A stretch of 8,208 nt of DNA from Alistipes sp. (GTDB taxonomy: Bacteria; Bacteroidota; Bacteroidia; Bacteroidales; Rikenellaceae), in contig JAGBWT010000145.1 in NCBI GenBank assembly GCA_017629615.1, positions 1 through 8,208 of the forward strand. Direction: 5' to 3'. Below the pieces are notes generated by a model. It saw only the letters and a program-made list of their open reading frames with translations. It searched no databases and was not told the DNA's origin. Each line of letters opens with the position of its first letter. The first letter of the stretch is position 1. Below, in pieces: positions 1-6,194 of this stretch. Position numbers and translations under genes: made by a program.

Positions 1-24
1 CATCAACTCTTCAAAATAGTTCAT
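1..24 (-). CDS. possible start of a leftward gene (partial, product unknown)
   Basis: An ATG on the minus strand at 24-22 opens a frame reading MNYFEELM up to the window edge. A TACCTTTG promoter-like box lies about 80 bases upstream, and the gene would follow folA in the same direction. A second in-frame ATG at 3-1 is an alternative start, and the frame is also open further upstream, so the start is not settled. Eight codons are too few to name a family. The call rests only on position and orientation. Confidence 0.3.
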
Positions 25-92
25 ATCGTCATCTTTCGGCGCGGAGTAACTACCACAGACACAGTGCCATAATACGACAGTTACGCAACCGC

Positions 93-111
93 ACCTTTGC
101 ACAGCAAAGGT
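93..111. repeat. short perfect inverted repeat in the intergenic region
   Basis: The sequence ACCTTTGC-ACA-GCAAAGGT is a perfect inverted repeat with 8-bp arms and a 3-base centre. Its right arm overlaps the leftward TACCTTTG box at 105-112. It could be an operator for a dimeric regulator, a small hairpin at the start of the leftward transcript, or simply two copies of the -7 motif facing each other. No T-run follows it on either strand, so it does not look like an intrinsic terminator. Confidence 0.45.
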
Positions 112-112
112 A
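105..112 (-). promoter_or_regulatory. Bacteroidetes -7 promoter element (TACCTTTG) for the left-edge gene
   Basis: Read on the minus strand, 112-105 is TACCTTTG, a perfect match to the Bacteroidetes -7 consensus TAnnTTTG. It would start a leftward transcript near position 98, about 75 bases ahead of the ATG at 24. I see no good TTTG/TTG -33 element 19-21 bases upstream, so the promoter call is moderate. The rest of 25-185 shows no gene and no T-tailed terminator for folA, so read-through from the folA operon is also possible. Confidence 0.45.
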
Positions 113-185
113 GCGATTTTACGCCAACCGCGTTTCGGTATAAATACCTAAATTGAATGTTTATGCAGAGAAAATCCGAACGAGC

Positions 186-665
186 CTATCGACGTTCGTA
201 GACAATAAGGGCAAACGGAGCATCGAACTCCTTGCCTCGCTCATATCGCTCACAAGCGACTTCGCGCCACTGCGACATATCGATTTGGGGCAGTGCTGCA
301 TCGCCCTCATAGTCGCGATATACGACCGTCAGATACAATCGGTCGGCAATAGGCAGAGCCTCGCCATAGATTTGCGCTCCACCGATAACGAATACCTCCT
401 CCTCGGTTGGGAACAGAGCCACAGCCTCCTCCAACGAATGTACAACCGTACACCCCTCAATCTCTATATCCTGGCGCGTGATGACAACATTGTGACGCTT
501 GGGCAGAGGTCGGCCTATCGACTCGTAGGTCTTACGCCCCATCACAACGGGGTGGCCCGACGTCTTCGTGCGAAAATAGACCATATCCTCGCTAATATGC
601 CACAACAGAGCGTTGCGGTCGCCGATTATCCCGTTTTGGGAGGTTGCAACTATTACACTTATCAT
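186..665 (-). CDS. folA: dihydrofolate reductase
   Basis: Cytosolic enzyme that reduces dihydrofolate to tetrahydrofolate with NADPH, regenerating the cofactor oxidised by thymidylate synthase. The 159-residue length matches E. coli DHFR (159). Visible landmarks are the N-terminal MISVIVA strand, the NGIIG Met20-loop region (11-15), W22 and the catalytic acid D27 in WHISED, the NADPH-binding MGRKTYESIGRPLP block (42-55), the VIGGAQIY motif (93-100) and the ending VYERR. L21 and S25 replace prolines present in the E. coli enzyme, an ordinary variation. The ATG at 665-663 follows the thyA stop after a single base, so translation is probably coupled, and the gene is the last of the leftward operon. 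The family assignment is very secure. Confidence 0.97.
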   Translation of the reverse strand: MISVIVATSQNGIIGDRNALLWHISEDMVYFRTKTSGHPVVMGRKTYESIGRPLPKRHNVVITRQDIEIEGCTVVHSLEEAVALFPTEEEVFVIGGAQIYGEALPIADRLYLTVVYRDYEGDAALPQIDMSQWREVACERYERGKEFDAPFALIVYERR

Positions 666-666
666 A

Positions 667-1566
667 TCAGAACGACATTGGAGCTTTGATTGCAGGGTAA
701 GGATTGTAGCCCTCCAACTCGAAATCCTCGTAGCAGAAGTCGAAAATCGAAGTCACATCGCGCTTGATGTGCATCGTTGGCAACTCGCGTGGCTCACGCG
801 ACAGTTGCTCGGCAGCCTGGTCGAGGTGGTTGAGATAGAGGTGTGTATCGCCCGTAGTGTGGATAAATTCGCTCGCTTCGAGACCGCACACCTTCGCTAT
901 CATCATCGTCAGCAACGCATACGATGCGATATTGAACGGCACACCGAGGAAGGTATCGGCACTACGCTGATAGAGTTGGCACGAGAGTCGGCCCTCGGCC
1001 ACATAAAATTGGAACAGGACGTGACACGGAGGCAGAGCCATATCCTCAATCTCGGCAACATTCCACGCCGAGACAATCATACGGCGCGAGTTGGGGTTGT
1101 GCTTAATCGTCTCGACAACCTCCGAGATTTGGTCGATAAACGCCCCATCGGGTTTTGGCCACGAACGCCACTGATAGCCATAGACGTGGTTCAAATCGCC
1201 AAAGCAGTACCCCTCGATTGGCGATGGGTCGGCCGCAGCAACCGAAGCCAGGAACGACTCCTTGTCGAGCGGCAAGACGCTATGACGCACGCACAACTCG
1301 TTGTAGTAGCGGAATGCATCGTTGTCCCAGATATGGACACCATTATCGACAAGGTATTTGATATTGGTATCGCCCTTCAAAAACCAAAGCAGTTCGTAGA
1401 TTACCCCCTTCAAAAAGACCTTCTTCGTGGTAAGCAACGGAAAACCCTTGCTCAAATCGAATCGCATTTGGTGACCAAACACACTCTTTGTTCCCGTACC
1501 CGTACGGTCGCCCTTAACCACACCTTCGCGCTCGATGCGTGACAAAAGTTCAAGATATTGTTGCAT
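667..1566 (-). CDS. thyA: thymidylate synthase (ThyA type)
   Basis: Converts dUMP to dTMP using 5,10-methylenetetrahydrofolate and yields dihydrofolate, the substrate of the adjacent folA product. The protein opens MQQYLELL and carries the phosphate-binding RTGTGT loop (21-26), [11 protein letters not shown] (59-69), [10 protein letters not shown] (160-169) with the Arg pair, the nucleophile C181 in [16 protein letters not shown] (200-208), FNIASYALL (211-219) and GDTHLY (239-244). At 299 residues it exceeds the E. coli enzyme (264), because about 35 residues are inserted near 85-122 in the small domain, where the Lactobacillus casei enzyme also carries an insertion. All catalytic residues I can place are intact. 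The ATG at 1566 comes 2 bases after the lpxH stop, so it is probably co-transcribed with lpxH and folA. Confidence 0.97.
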   Translation of the reverse strand: MQQYLELLSRIEREGVVKGDRTGTGTKSVFGHQMRFDLSKGFPLLTTKKVFLKGVIYELLWFLKGDTNIKYLVDNGVHIWDNDAFRYYNELCVRHSVLPLDKESFLASVAAADPSPIEGYCFGDLNHVYGYQWRSWPKPDGAFIDQISEVVETIKHNPNSRRMIVSAWNVAEIEDMALPPCHVLFQFYVAEGRLSCQLYQRSADTFLGVPFNIASYALLTMMIAKVCGLEASEFIHTTGDTHLYLNHLDQAAEQLSREPRELPTMHIKRDVTSIFDFCYEDFELEGYNPYPAIKAPMSF

Positions 1567-1568
1567 AA

Positions 1569-2294
1569 CTACTCTGTTTTTTGAGTTATATTACCGGTCT
1601 CGTCCATCTCCAACCAATTTGGCTGGTATGGCCAATCGCCGAGGAAATAGCATTGTGGCTGCTCGCTTTGCGAGACTATGTGCATATGTCCGAATATATA
1701 GCAATCGGTCTCGCCCCGCTTACTATCGTTGGCGGCAAACTCCTTCAACGGTGCGAGGTATCGCTCGTCACGTTCGTCGCCGTGCGATTTACGCGAGGAG
1801 CCGCTCCACCAGCGACCAAAGCCTACGGCAAGGTCGGGGTGAATCAACCACGAGAAGAGGAAGCGCAGCACTCGCGAACGAAACGCCCAATTCATCAGGC
1901 GCAACATAGGCTGTCGCTTGATATTCATATTATCGCCGTGAGCAAGGAAGAGTCGGCGCGACGAGAGTTCGACACAAATAGGCTTCGTATAGACCTCAAT
2001 ACCGCACTCGCGACGCAGATAATCGCCAACCCACATATCGTGATTACCGGTAATAAGCACCACCCTGATACCCTTGTCGGTCATTCGGGCCAAACGCCCC
2101 AAGACTCTGACAAAGCCCTGCGGAACAACCTTGCGATACTCAAACCAGAAGTCGAACACATCGCCAAGCAGAAACACACCTTTGGCCGTTGGCTCGATGG
2201 CATCGAGCCACTCCACAAAGCGGCGCTCCACAGCACGAGCCGTAGCCGTATCGCCTGCGCCTAAATGTATATCCGATGCGAAGTAGTATCTCAT
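1569..2294 (-). CDS. lpxH: UDP-2,3-diacylglucosamine diphosphatase (LpxH-type)
   Basis: Calcineurin-like metallophosphoesterase that cleaves UDP-2,3-diacylglucosamine to lipid X plus UMP on the cytoplasmic face of the inner membrane, the fourth step of lipid A synthesis. The 241-residue length agrees with LpxH (about 240). The metal-binding motifs appear in order: SDIHLG (7-12; D8, H10), [12 protein letters not shown] (42-53; D45, D48), GNHDMW (83-88), AHGD (118-121) and FGHMH (201-205). The FDFWFEY stretch is typical of LpxH rather than of generic phosphoesterases. A Trp/Arg-rich segment near 136-165 probably contributes to the lipid-binding cap. It starts 9 bases after the lipoprotein stop and ends 2 bases before thyA. 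A related but different UDP-DAGn hydrolase is possible but less likely. Confidence 0.9.
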   Translation of the reverse strand: MRYYFASDIHLGAGDTATARAVERRFVEWLDAIEPTAKGVFLLGDVFDFWFEYRKVVPQGFVRVLGRLARMTDKGIRVVLITGNHDMWVGDYLRRECGIEVYTKPICVELSSRRLFLAHGDNMNIKRQPMLRLMNWAFRSRVLRFLFSWLIHPDLAVGFGRWWSGSSRKSHGDERDERYLAPLKEFAANDSKRGETDCYIFGHMHIVSQSEQPQCYFLGDWPYQPNWLEMDETGNITQKTE

Positions 2295-2303
2295 TTGGGT
2301 CGA

Positions 2304-3428
2304 TTAGAGAAGTTGTTGCAACTGTTTTTCGAGCGATGCGCCATAGAGGTCCTTACCGACTATGCGACCATCGCGGTCGATAAGGTAGTTGGCAGGCAGA
2401 CGCTTAATGTTGTAGAGGCCAAGAAGTTGCGAGTTGCGACCCGCAAAATCGCAGACCGAAATCCACGGCAGACGCTGCTCCTGCACGGTCTTAATCCACA
2501 ACGCCTTATCGGCATCGAGTGCAACCTGATAGATGCGGAAGCCTCGACCCTCGTAGTGCTCATAGAGGCTCTTCATATCAGCATTGAGTGCATTGGAGTT
2601 ACCCACCTCGGCCGACCAAAAATCGACCAATACCACATAGCCATCGAGCGACGAGAGGCGCACCTTCTCGCCAAACATATTGTCGGCCTCAATATCGGGA
2701 TAGTCGCGCACTTCGAGCGACTGCATAAGGGCATTTTGAGCGTCCATACGCGCCACATCGTTACGCAGGGTGACGAGTAGCGGCGACGACGGATAGCTCT
2801 CGGTGACAGCATCGGCAACCGTGCGGAAATAGATAATATCGCTTGTTGCATCGACCAGATACTGCTCGCCCGAAAGACGCTGATAGAGGGCATAGATGGC
2901 TGCAATATGGCTCTTGTTGGTGACGATAAACGATATTTGGCTTCGCTTCACCTCGCGATAGAGCGCATTGTAGGATTGGGCTATTTCGCCCTTCTCCGAC
3001 TCGCTTGCACGAGCATACTTCGAGAGCAGCGATTCGAGTTCCATCTTGCCTCGGATATACTCCTGATTAAACTCGCGCAACAACTCCGACTCGTGCGAAC
3101 CACTGACCGTATAGTTGAGTGCCACACTACCCAACGAGCCAACCGTCAGACTCTCGCCACCCGAGAGGAGCAACGGGATACGCTCGTTATTATAGACGAG
3201 GTTGTAGATTGTCGGCGTTGCGGGAACATCGCTAACAACAAAGCGATACGAACCATCGGGCGCCAACTCAACCGAATCGAGCAGGGCCGGAGCCGCAACG
3301 CTCGAACGTTCGAGATAGACCGTCTTGGCATTCAGTCCGAGAAATTTACCCGATATTTCGACCTCCGTACGACGGCATCCACACATCACGACCGCCGCTA
3401 TGGCTATTGCTACAAGATATTTCTTCAT
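2304..3428 (-). CDS. lipoprotein with DUF4369-like N-terminus and cysteine-less thioredoxin fold (TlpA/AhpC-like)
   Basis: Predicted exported lipoprotein of 374 residues. The chosen ATG at 3428 gives a classic signal peptide, MKKYLVAIAIAAVVMCGC, with C18 (or C16) as lipidation site; the frame is open 38 codons further upstream, but that would bury the signal and overlap the preceding gene. Residues about 22-110 are a beta-rich DUF4369-type domain (EISGKFLG, YLERSS), 115-240 are mostly helical, and 250-374 are a thioredoxin fold beginning FGEKVRLSSLDGYVVLVDFW. Where TlpA proteins have the redox CxxC after FWxxW, this one reads WSAEVGNSN (271-279), so both cysteines are replaced (V275, S278). 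RLPANYLID (343-351) retains the cis-proline region. Disulfide exchange is therefore unlikely; a binding, chaperone or structural role in the envelope is inference. Second gene of the leftward operon. Confidence 0.82.
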   Translation of the reverse strand: MKKYLVAIAIAAVVMCGCRRTEVEISGKFLGLNAKTVYLERSSVAAPALLDSVELAPDGSYRFVVSDVPATPTIYNLVYNNERIPLLLSGGESLTVGSLGSVALNYTVSGSHESELLREFNQEYIRGKMELESLLSKYARASESEKGEIAQSYNALYREVKRSQISFIVTNKSHIAAIYALYQRLSGEQYLVDATSDIIYFRTVADAVTESYPSSPLLVTLRNDVARMDAQNALMQSLEVRDYPDIEADNMFGEKVRLSSLDGYVVLVDFWSAEVGNSNALNADMKSLYEHYEGRGFRIYQVALDADKALWIKTVQEQRLPWISVCDFAGRNSQLLGLYNIKRLPANYLIDRDGRIVGKDLYGASLEKQLQQLL

Positions 3429-3450
3429 ACGAGTTTGAATCTTTGTTAGG

Positions 3451-3458
3451 TAAAGATA
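3451..3458 (-). promoter_or_regulatory. weak -7-like element ahead of the lipoprotein gene
   Basis: Read leftward, 3458-3451 is TATCTTTA, one mismatch from TAnnTTTG, about 23 bases before the lipoprotein ATG. I find no convincing -33 element at the usual spacing. It may be a minor internal promoter for the lipoprotein-lpxH-thyA-folA part of the operon, or chance in an AT-rich gap. Confidence 0.2.
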
Positions 3459-3470
3459 GTAATTTTCTTG

Positions 3471-3487
3471 ATAAAACGGAGTTTTAT
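3471..3487. repeat. AT-rich hairpin over the DUF4290 stop codon
   Basis: ATAAAAC-GGA-GTTTTAT is a perfect 7-bp inverted repeat with a 3-base loop, covering the stop codon of the DUF4290 gene at 3484-3486. On the minus strand it is followed by CAAGAAAATT, not a T-run, so it is at best a weak attenuator or an mRNA-stability element between the first two operon genes. Confidence 0.3.
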
Positions 3488-4164
3488 TTGTGACTATTGT
3501 GTCGCTGACCGTTTTTCGAGTGATTTTTTTGCTGACGGCCATTGTTCTTACCCTTCTGTTGCGAACGACGCTGTTGTTGCTGTCGTGACTGATGTGCTGC
3601 GTGGGCCGTTTTATACTCCGGACGGATATTATTCAGCGCCTGGCTATCAATCTTGATAACAGAATCGGACATAACCTCTATATCTTTTGCAACCACATCG
3701 TTCGACGGGTGCTCCTGGTTATACTCAAAGCTCTTGGTGCGCATATAGTGCGCCACATCGCTAACAGCCGCAGCACGCGAAGCGCAATCGGGTTCCTCGG
3801 CCAATCGCTTGATTATCTGGCCGACATACTTGCCATAGTGCTTGCGCTCGATACGACTTTGGGGATATTCCAGATGACGAGGCTGAACCATTATATCCTG
3901 ACGCGTAGGACGAGGATATGGACTATCGACATCTAACCGAAAGTCGGACATAATGAATAGGTGGTCCCACAATTTGTGGGCAAAATCGGCCGTATCACGC
4001 AATAGCGGATTGAGGTTACCCATAACCGCAATAACCGCTTTGGCTTGACGCGAACGCTCGCGACGGTCCTCGATTTCGAACAACGAATCTACCATACTCT
4101 GAATATGGCGACCATACTCCGGAAGATAGAGTTTGCGACGTGTGTAATTATAGTTTTTTCTCAT
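3484..4164 (-). CDS. DUF4290 family protein (conserved in Bacteroidetes, function unknown)
   Basis: A 226-residue, probably cytosolic protein with no signal peptide or membrane segment. Residues 1-185 form the conserved part of the family, with LPEYGRHIQ (14-22), MGNLNPLLRDT (48-58), HKLWDHLFIMSDF (63-75), then HYGKYVGQIIKRLAEE (109-124) and HYMRTKSFEYN (139-149). I assign DUF4290 from this pattern; the family has no established function that I know of. From about 187 to the end the protein is a low-complexity tail built almost only of Q, R, K, N, H, S and G. Such tails are usually disordered and can bind nucleic acid, but that is inference here. It is the first gene of the leftward operon, 55 bases ahead of the lipoprotein gene, with a leader of about 165 bases from the promoter at 4337-4367. 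Confidence 0.85.
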   Translation of the reverse strand: MRKNYNYTRRKLYLPEYGRHIQSMVDSLFEIEDRRERSRQAKAVIAVMGNLNPLLRDTADFAHKLWDHLFIMSDFRLDVDSPYPRPTRQDIMVQPRHLEYPQSRIERKHYGKYVGQIIKRLAEEPDCASRAAAVSDVAHYMRTKSFEYNQEHPSNDVVAKDIEVMSDSVIKIDSQALNNIRPEYKTAHAAHQSRQQQQRRSQQKGKNNGRQQKNHSKNGQRHNSHK

Positions 4165-4368
4165 ACATAAATCGGGTTTGCCTCGACCTCGGACCTCATC
4201 GGTCCATTTGGGCTAAACAATACCACAAACAGCCCTCGGCAATACCCCTTTTAGAGGTGATTTTTCGACTCTTTGAGGGGTTGAACCACAACCCCCACTT
4301 TGCAACATCTACGGAAGTAAAACGCTACTTTTGGTGCAAATATACATATTTTTTCACTTTTAGCAACT
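4165..4368. promoter_or_regulatory. divergent intergenic region between the DUF4290 gene and the sigma-54 activator gene
   Basis: This 204-base region must serve both genes. The leftward promoter is clear (see 4337-4367). For the rightward gene I see only weak candidates: TTTG at 4272-4275 followed 19 bases later by CCACTTTG, and TTTG at 4177-4180 with TCCATTTG at 4203-4210. The leftward leader includes a small hairpin, ACCTCT-AAA-AGGGGT on the minus strand (about 4247-4261). No small gene is evident. Confidence 0.4.
4337..4367 (-). promoter_or_regulatory. Bacteroidetes-type promoter for the DUF4290-lipoprotein-lpxH-thyA-folA operon
   Basis: Read on the minus strand, GTTG at 4367-4364 is followed after exactly 19 bases by TATATTTG at 4344-4337. 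This fits the primary sigma factor promoter of Bacteroidetes (-33 TTTG/TTG, 19-base spacer, -7 TAnnTTTG). Transcription would begin near 4330 and run about 165 bases before the DUF4290 start. The -33 box lies immediately before the ATG of the opposing sigma-54 activator gene, so the two transcription units are tightly interlocked. Confidence 0.6.
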
Positions 4369-5529
4369 ATGGCAAAGGTTTTAGTTTTGGAACAATCAAA
4401 AAGTGTGCGAAACAATCTGCGCGAGCGATTGGAGTTCGAGGGTTTTACGACAGATGCCGTGGCGACCGGTGACGAGGCCGCTGCATTGTGCAAGAGCAAG
4501 CATTTCGATGTAATTGTCGCCGACGATGCAACCTCGGTTCCCGATTGCGACACACCCTTTATCATCTGCCCGGTAGGGGCTTCGGTCGAGAGCGCCATCG
4601 ATGCACTGCGACGCGGAGCCATCGACTTTCTTACGCGCCCGATAGATATGAATCGCCTGCTCGCCACACTGCGAGGCTTGACCGACAACGAGTCGGTCGA
4701 ACGCGACCAACAACCCTCCACACAACGTCACCGAGGCACAACACGTCGCTCGACACGACCGAGCGACACGACCTCGATTGGGGTCGAACCTATAATCGGG
4801 GAGTCGAAGGCTATCGTACGCGTACGCACGCTGATAAATAAGGTTGCCCCCTCCGAGGCGAGAGTCTTGATAACGGGCGAGAATGGCACAGGCAAAGAGT
4901 TGGTAGCCCGATGGCTACACGCAAAGAGCAATCGCGCCACAGCCCCATTCATCGAGGTAAATTGCGCCGCCATTCCCTCCGAACTCATCGAGAGCGAACT
5001 CTTCGGACACGAGCGCGGAGCATTCACCTCGGCCATAAAGCAGCGCAAAGGCAAATTTGAGTTGGCCGACGGAGGCACACTATTTATGGACGAGATTGGC
5101 GATATGTCGCTCGCAGCCCAAGCCAAAGTGTTGCGAGCCTTGCAGGAGCGCAAGATTTCGAGGGTCGGCAGCGACCGCGACATCGATGTCGATGTACGCA
5201 TTATTGCAGCCACCAACAAACATCTGCCCGACGAGATTGCGGCAGGTCGCTTCCGCGAGGACCTCTACCACCGCATCGGCGTTATCGTAATCGATGTACC
5301 ACCGCTACGCGAGCGAAGCGAGGACGTTGCACTTCTTGTCGAACACTTTGCCGAGCAGATTTGCAACGAGGCCGGACAGCCTAAAAAGCAATTCGACAGC
5401 GAGGCCATAGCATTGCTGTCGAAACGACCGTGGAGTGGCAACATACGCCAACTGCGCAATGTTGTCGAACGATTGATAATACTCTGCGACGATGTGGTTA
5501 CGGCCGAAGATGTTGCCGCCTATTGCTAA
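4369..5529 (+). CDS. sigma-54-dependent activator with degenerate receiver and no DNA-binding domain
   Basis: A 386-residue NtrC-class AAA+ ATPase that would remodel sigma-54 RNA polymerase for open-complex formation. Residues 1-108 are a receiver-like domain with serious losses: the acidic pair is E8-Q9, about 12 residues after the putative phospho-acceptor D52 are missing, the Thr/Ser switch position is P68, and the conserved Lys is R90. A polar linker (109-138) leads to the AAA+ core: Walker A GENGTGKE (170-177), sigma-54 contact loop GAFTSA (217-222, usually GAFTGA), Walker B GTLFMDEIG (236-244), sensor I ATN (281-283), arginine fingers in FREDLYHR (295-302) and sensor II GNIRQLRN (357-364). 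The protein stops there, with no Fis-type helix-turn-helix. It probably acts without DNA binding and independently of classic phosphorylation (inference). No histidine kinase is nearby. Confidence 0.9.
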   Translation: MAKVLVLEQSKSVRNNLRERLEFEGFTTDAVATGDEAAALCKSKHFDVIVADDATSVPDCDTPFIICPVGASVESAIDALRRGAIDFLTRPIDMNRLLATLRGLTDNESVERDQQPSTQRHRGTTRRSTRPSDTTSIGVEPIIGESKAIVRVRTLINKVAPSEARVLITGENGTGKELVARWLHAKSNRATAPFIEVNCAAIPSELIESELFGHERGAFTSAIKQRKGKFELADGGTLFMDEIGDMSLAAQAKVLRALQERKISRVGSDRDIDVDVRIIAATNKHLPDEIAAGRFREDLYHRIGVIVIDVPPLRERSEDVALLVEHFAEQICNEAGQPKKQFDSEAIALLSKRPWSGNIRQLRNVVERLIILCDDVVTAEDVAAYC

Positions 5530-6194
5530 CCTGCGATGATAATCGACAGCACCTCTTCGGGGCTGGAAACGATATGCTCGGCACGATGCTCAACCAACTC
5601 ATCGCGCGAACGAAATCCCCACTCGACACCTATCGAGTGGGCACCGGCAGCGTGAGCCGTCTGCATATCGACCCCCGAGTCGCCTATCATATAGCAGTGG
5701 TCGGGGGTTGTGCCACTCTCCTCCATAATTTGGTGAAGAATTGCCGCATCGGGTTTTAGCGGAAAGCCGTCGCGATTACCCCACACCGCCTCAAAACGAA
5801 TATCGGGGAAGAATCGCCCAACAAGGCTCTTTGTCGCGGCATCGAACTTATTGGAGGCGACAGCAAGCCTAACGCCTCGCGCCGAGAGTGCCGACAACAG
5901 TTCGCCTATGCCATCGTAGGGTTGGGTATAGTGGTCGAGGTGCTCGATATAGTAGGCCATAAAGTCACGACGAGCCGAGGCGATATAGTCGCTCGTGCGC
6001 AACTCCTCGGGCAAGGCTCGCTCGACAAGGCGTGTGATGCCATTGCCGACAAAGTGACGATAGTCGGCAAGCGTATGCTCGGCAAGTGAGCGCGAGCGCA
6101 ACATCGCATTGCACGATGCCGCCAAATCGCCTATCGTATCGAGCAACGTACCATCGAGGTCGAATACCGCCAAAAGTTGATTACTCCTCTGCAT
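5526..6194 (-). CDS. gph: HAD-superfamily phosphatase, phosphoglycolate phosphatase type
   Basis: Cytosolic hydrolase probably dephosphorylating 2-phosphoglycolate, a product of DNA repair and oxidative damage; HAD substrate range is hard to read from sequence, so a pyrophosphatase or sugar-phosphatase role is possible. From the ATG at 6194 it is 222 residues. HAD motif I is FDLDGTLLDT (11-20; nucleophile D12, acid D14), motif II the Ser in VASNK (112-116; S114), motif III K147 in PLKPDA, and motif IV GDSGVDMQTA (171-180; D172, D176). The helical cap (20-95) is of the Gph/PGMB type. A TTG at 6206 could add four residues, but ATG is preferred. The start overlaps the last 14 bases of the antiporter gene, implying coupled translation. 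Its stop overlaps the convergent activator's stop. Confidence 0.85.
   Translation of the reverse strand: MQRSNQLLAVFDLDGTLLDTIGDLAASCNAMLRSRSLAEHTLADYRHFVGNGITRLVERALPEELRTSDYIASARRDFMAYYIEHLDHYTQPYDGIGELLSALSARGVRLAVASNKFDAATKSLVGRFFPDIRFEAVWGNRDGFPLKPDAAILHQIMEESGTTPDHCYMIGDSGVDMQTAHAAGAHSIGVEWGFRSRDELVEHRAEHIVSSPEEVLSIIIAG

Noticed and set aside
45..75. TGGCAC on the minus strand upstream of the left-edge gene as a sigma-54 (-24/-12) promoter
   Set aside because: The -12 position reads CTGT rather than TTGC and lacks the needed GC at the correct spacing, so only half of the element is present.
613..1542. A 309-codon plus-strand open frame opposite thyA
   Set aside because: thyA on the minus strand is unmistakable with all catalytic motifs; the opposite frame is a codon-usage shadow.
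2304..3542. Extending the lipoprotein to the 412-codon open frame starting at 3542
   Set aside because: It would overlap the DUF4290 gene by 59 bases and put 38 residues ahead of a clear lipoprotein signal peptide; the ATG at 3428 is the natural start.
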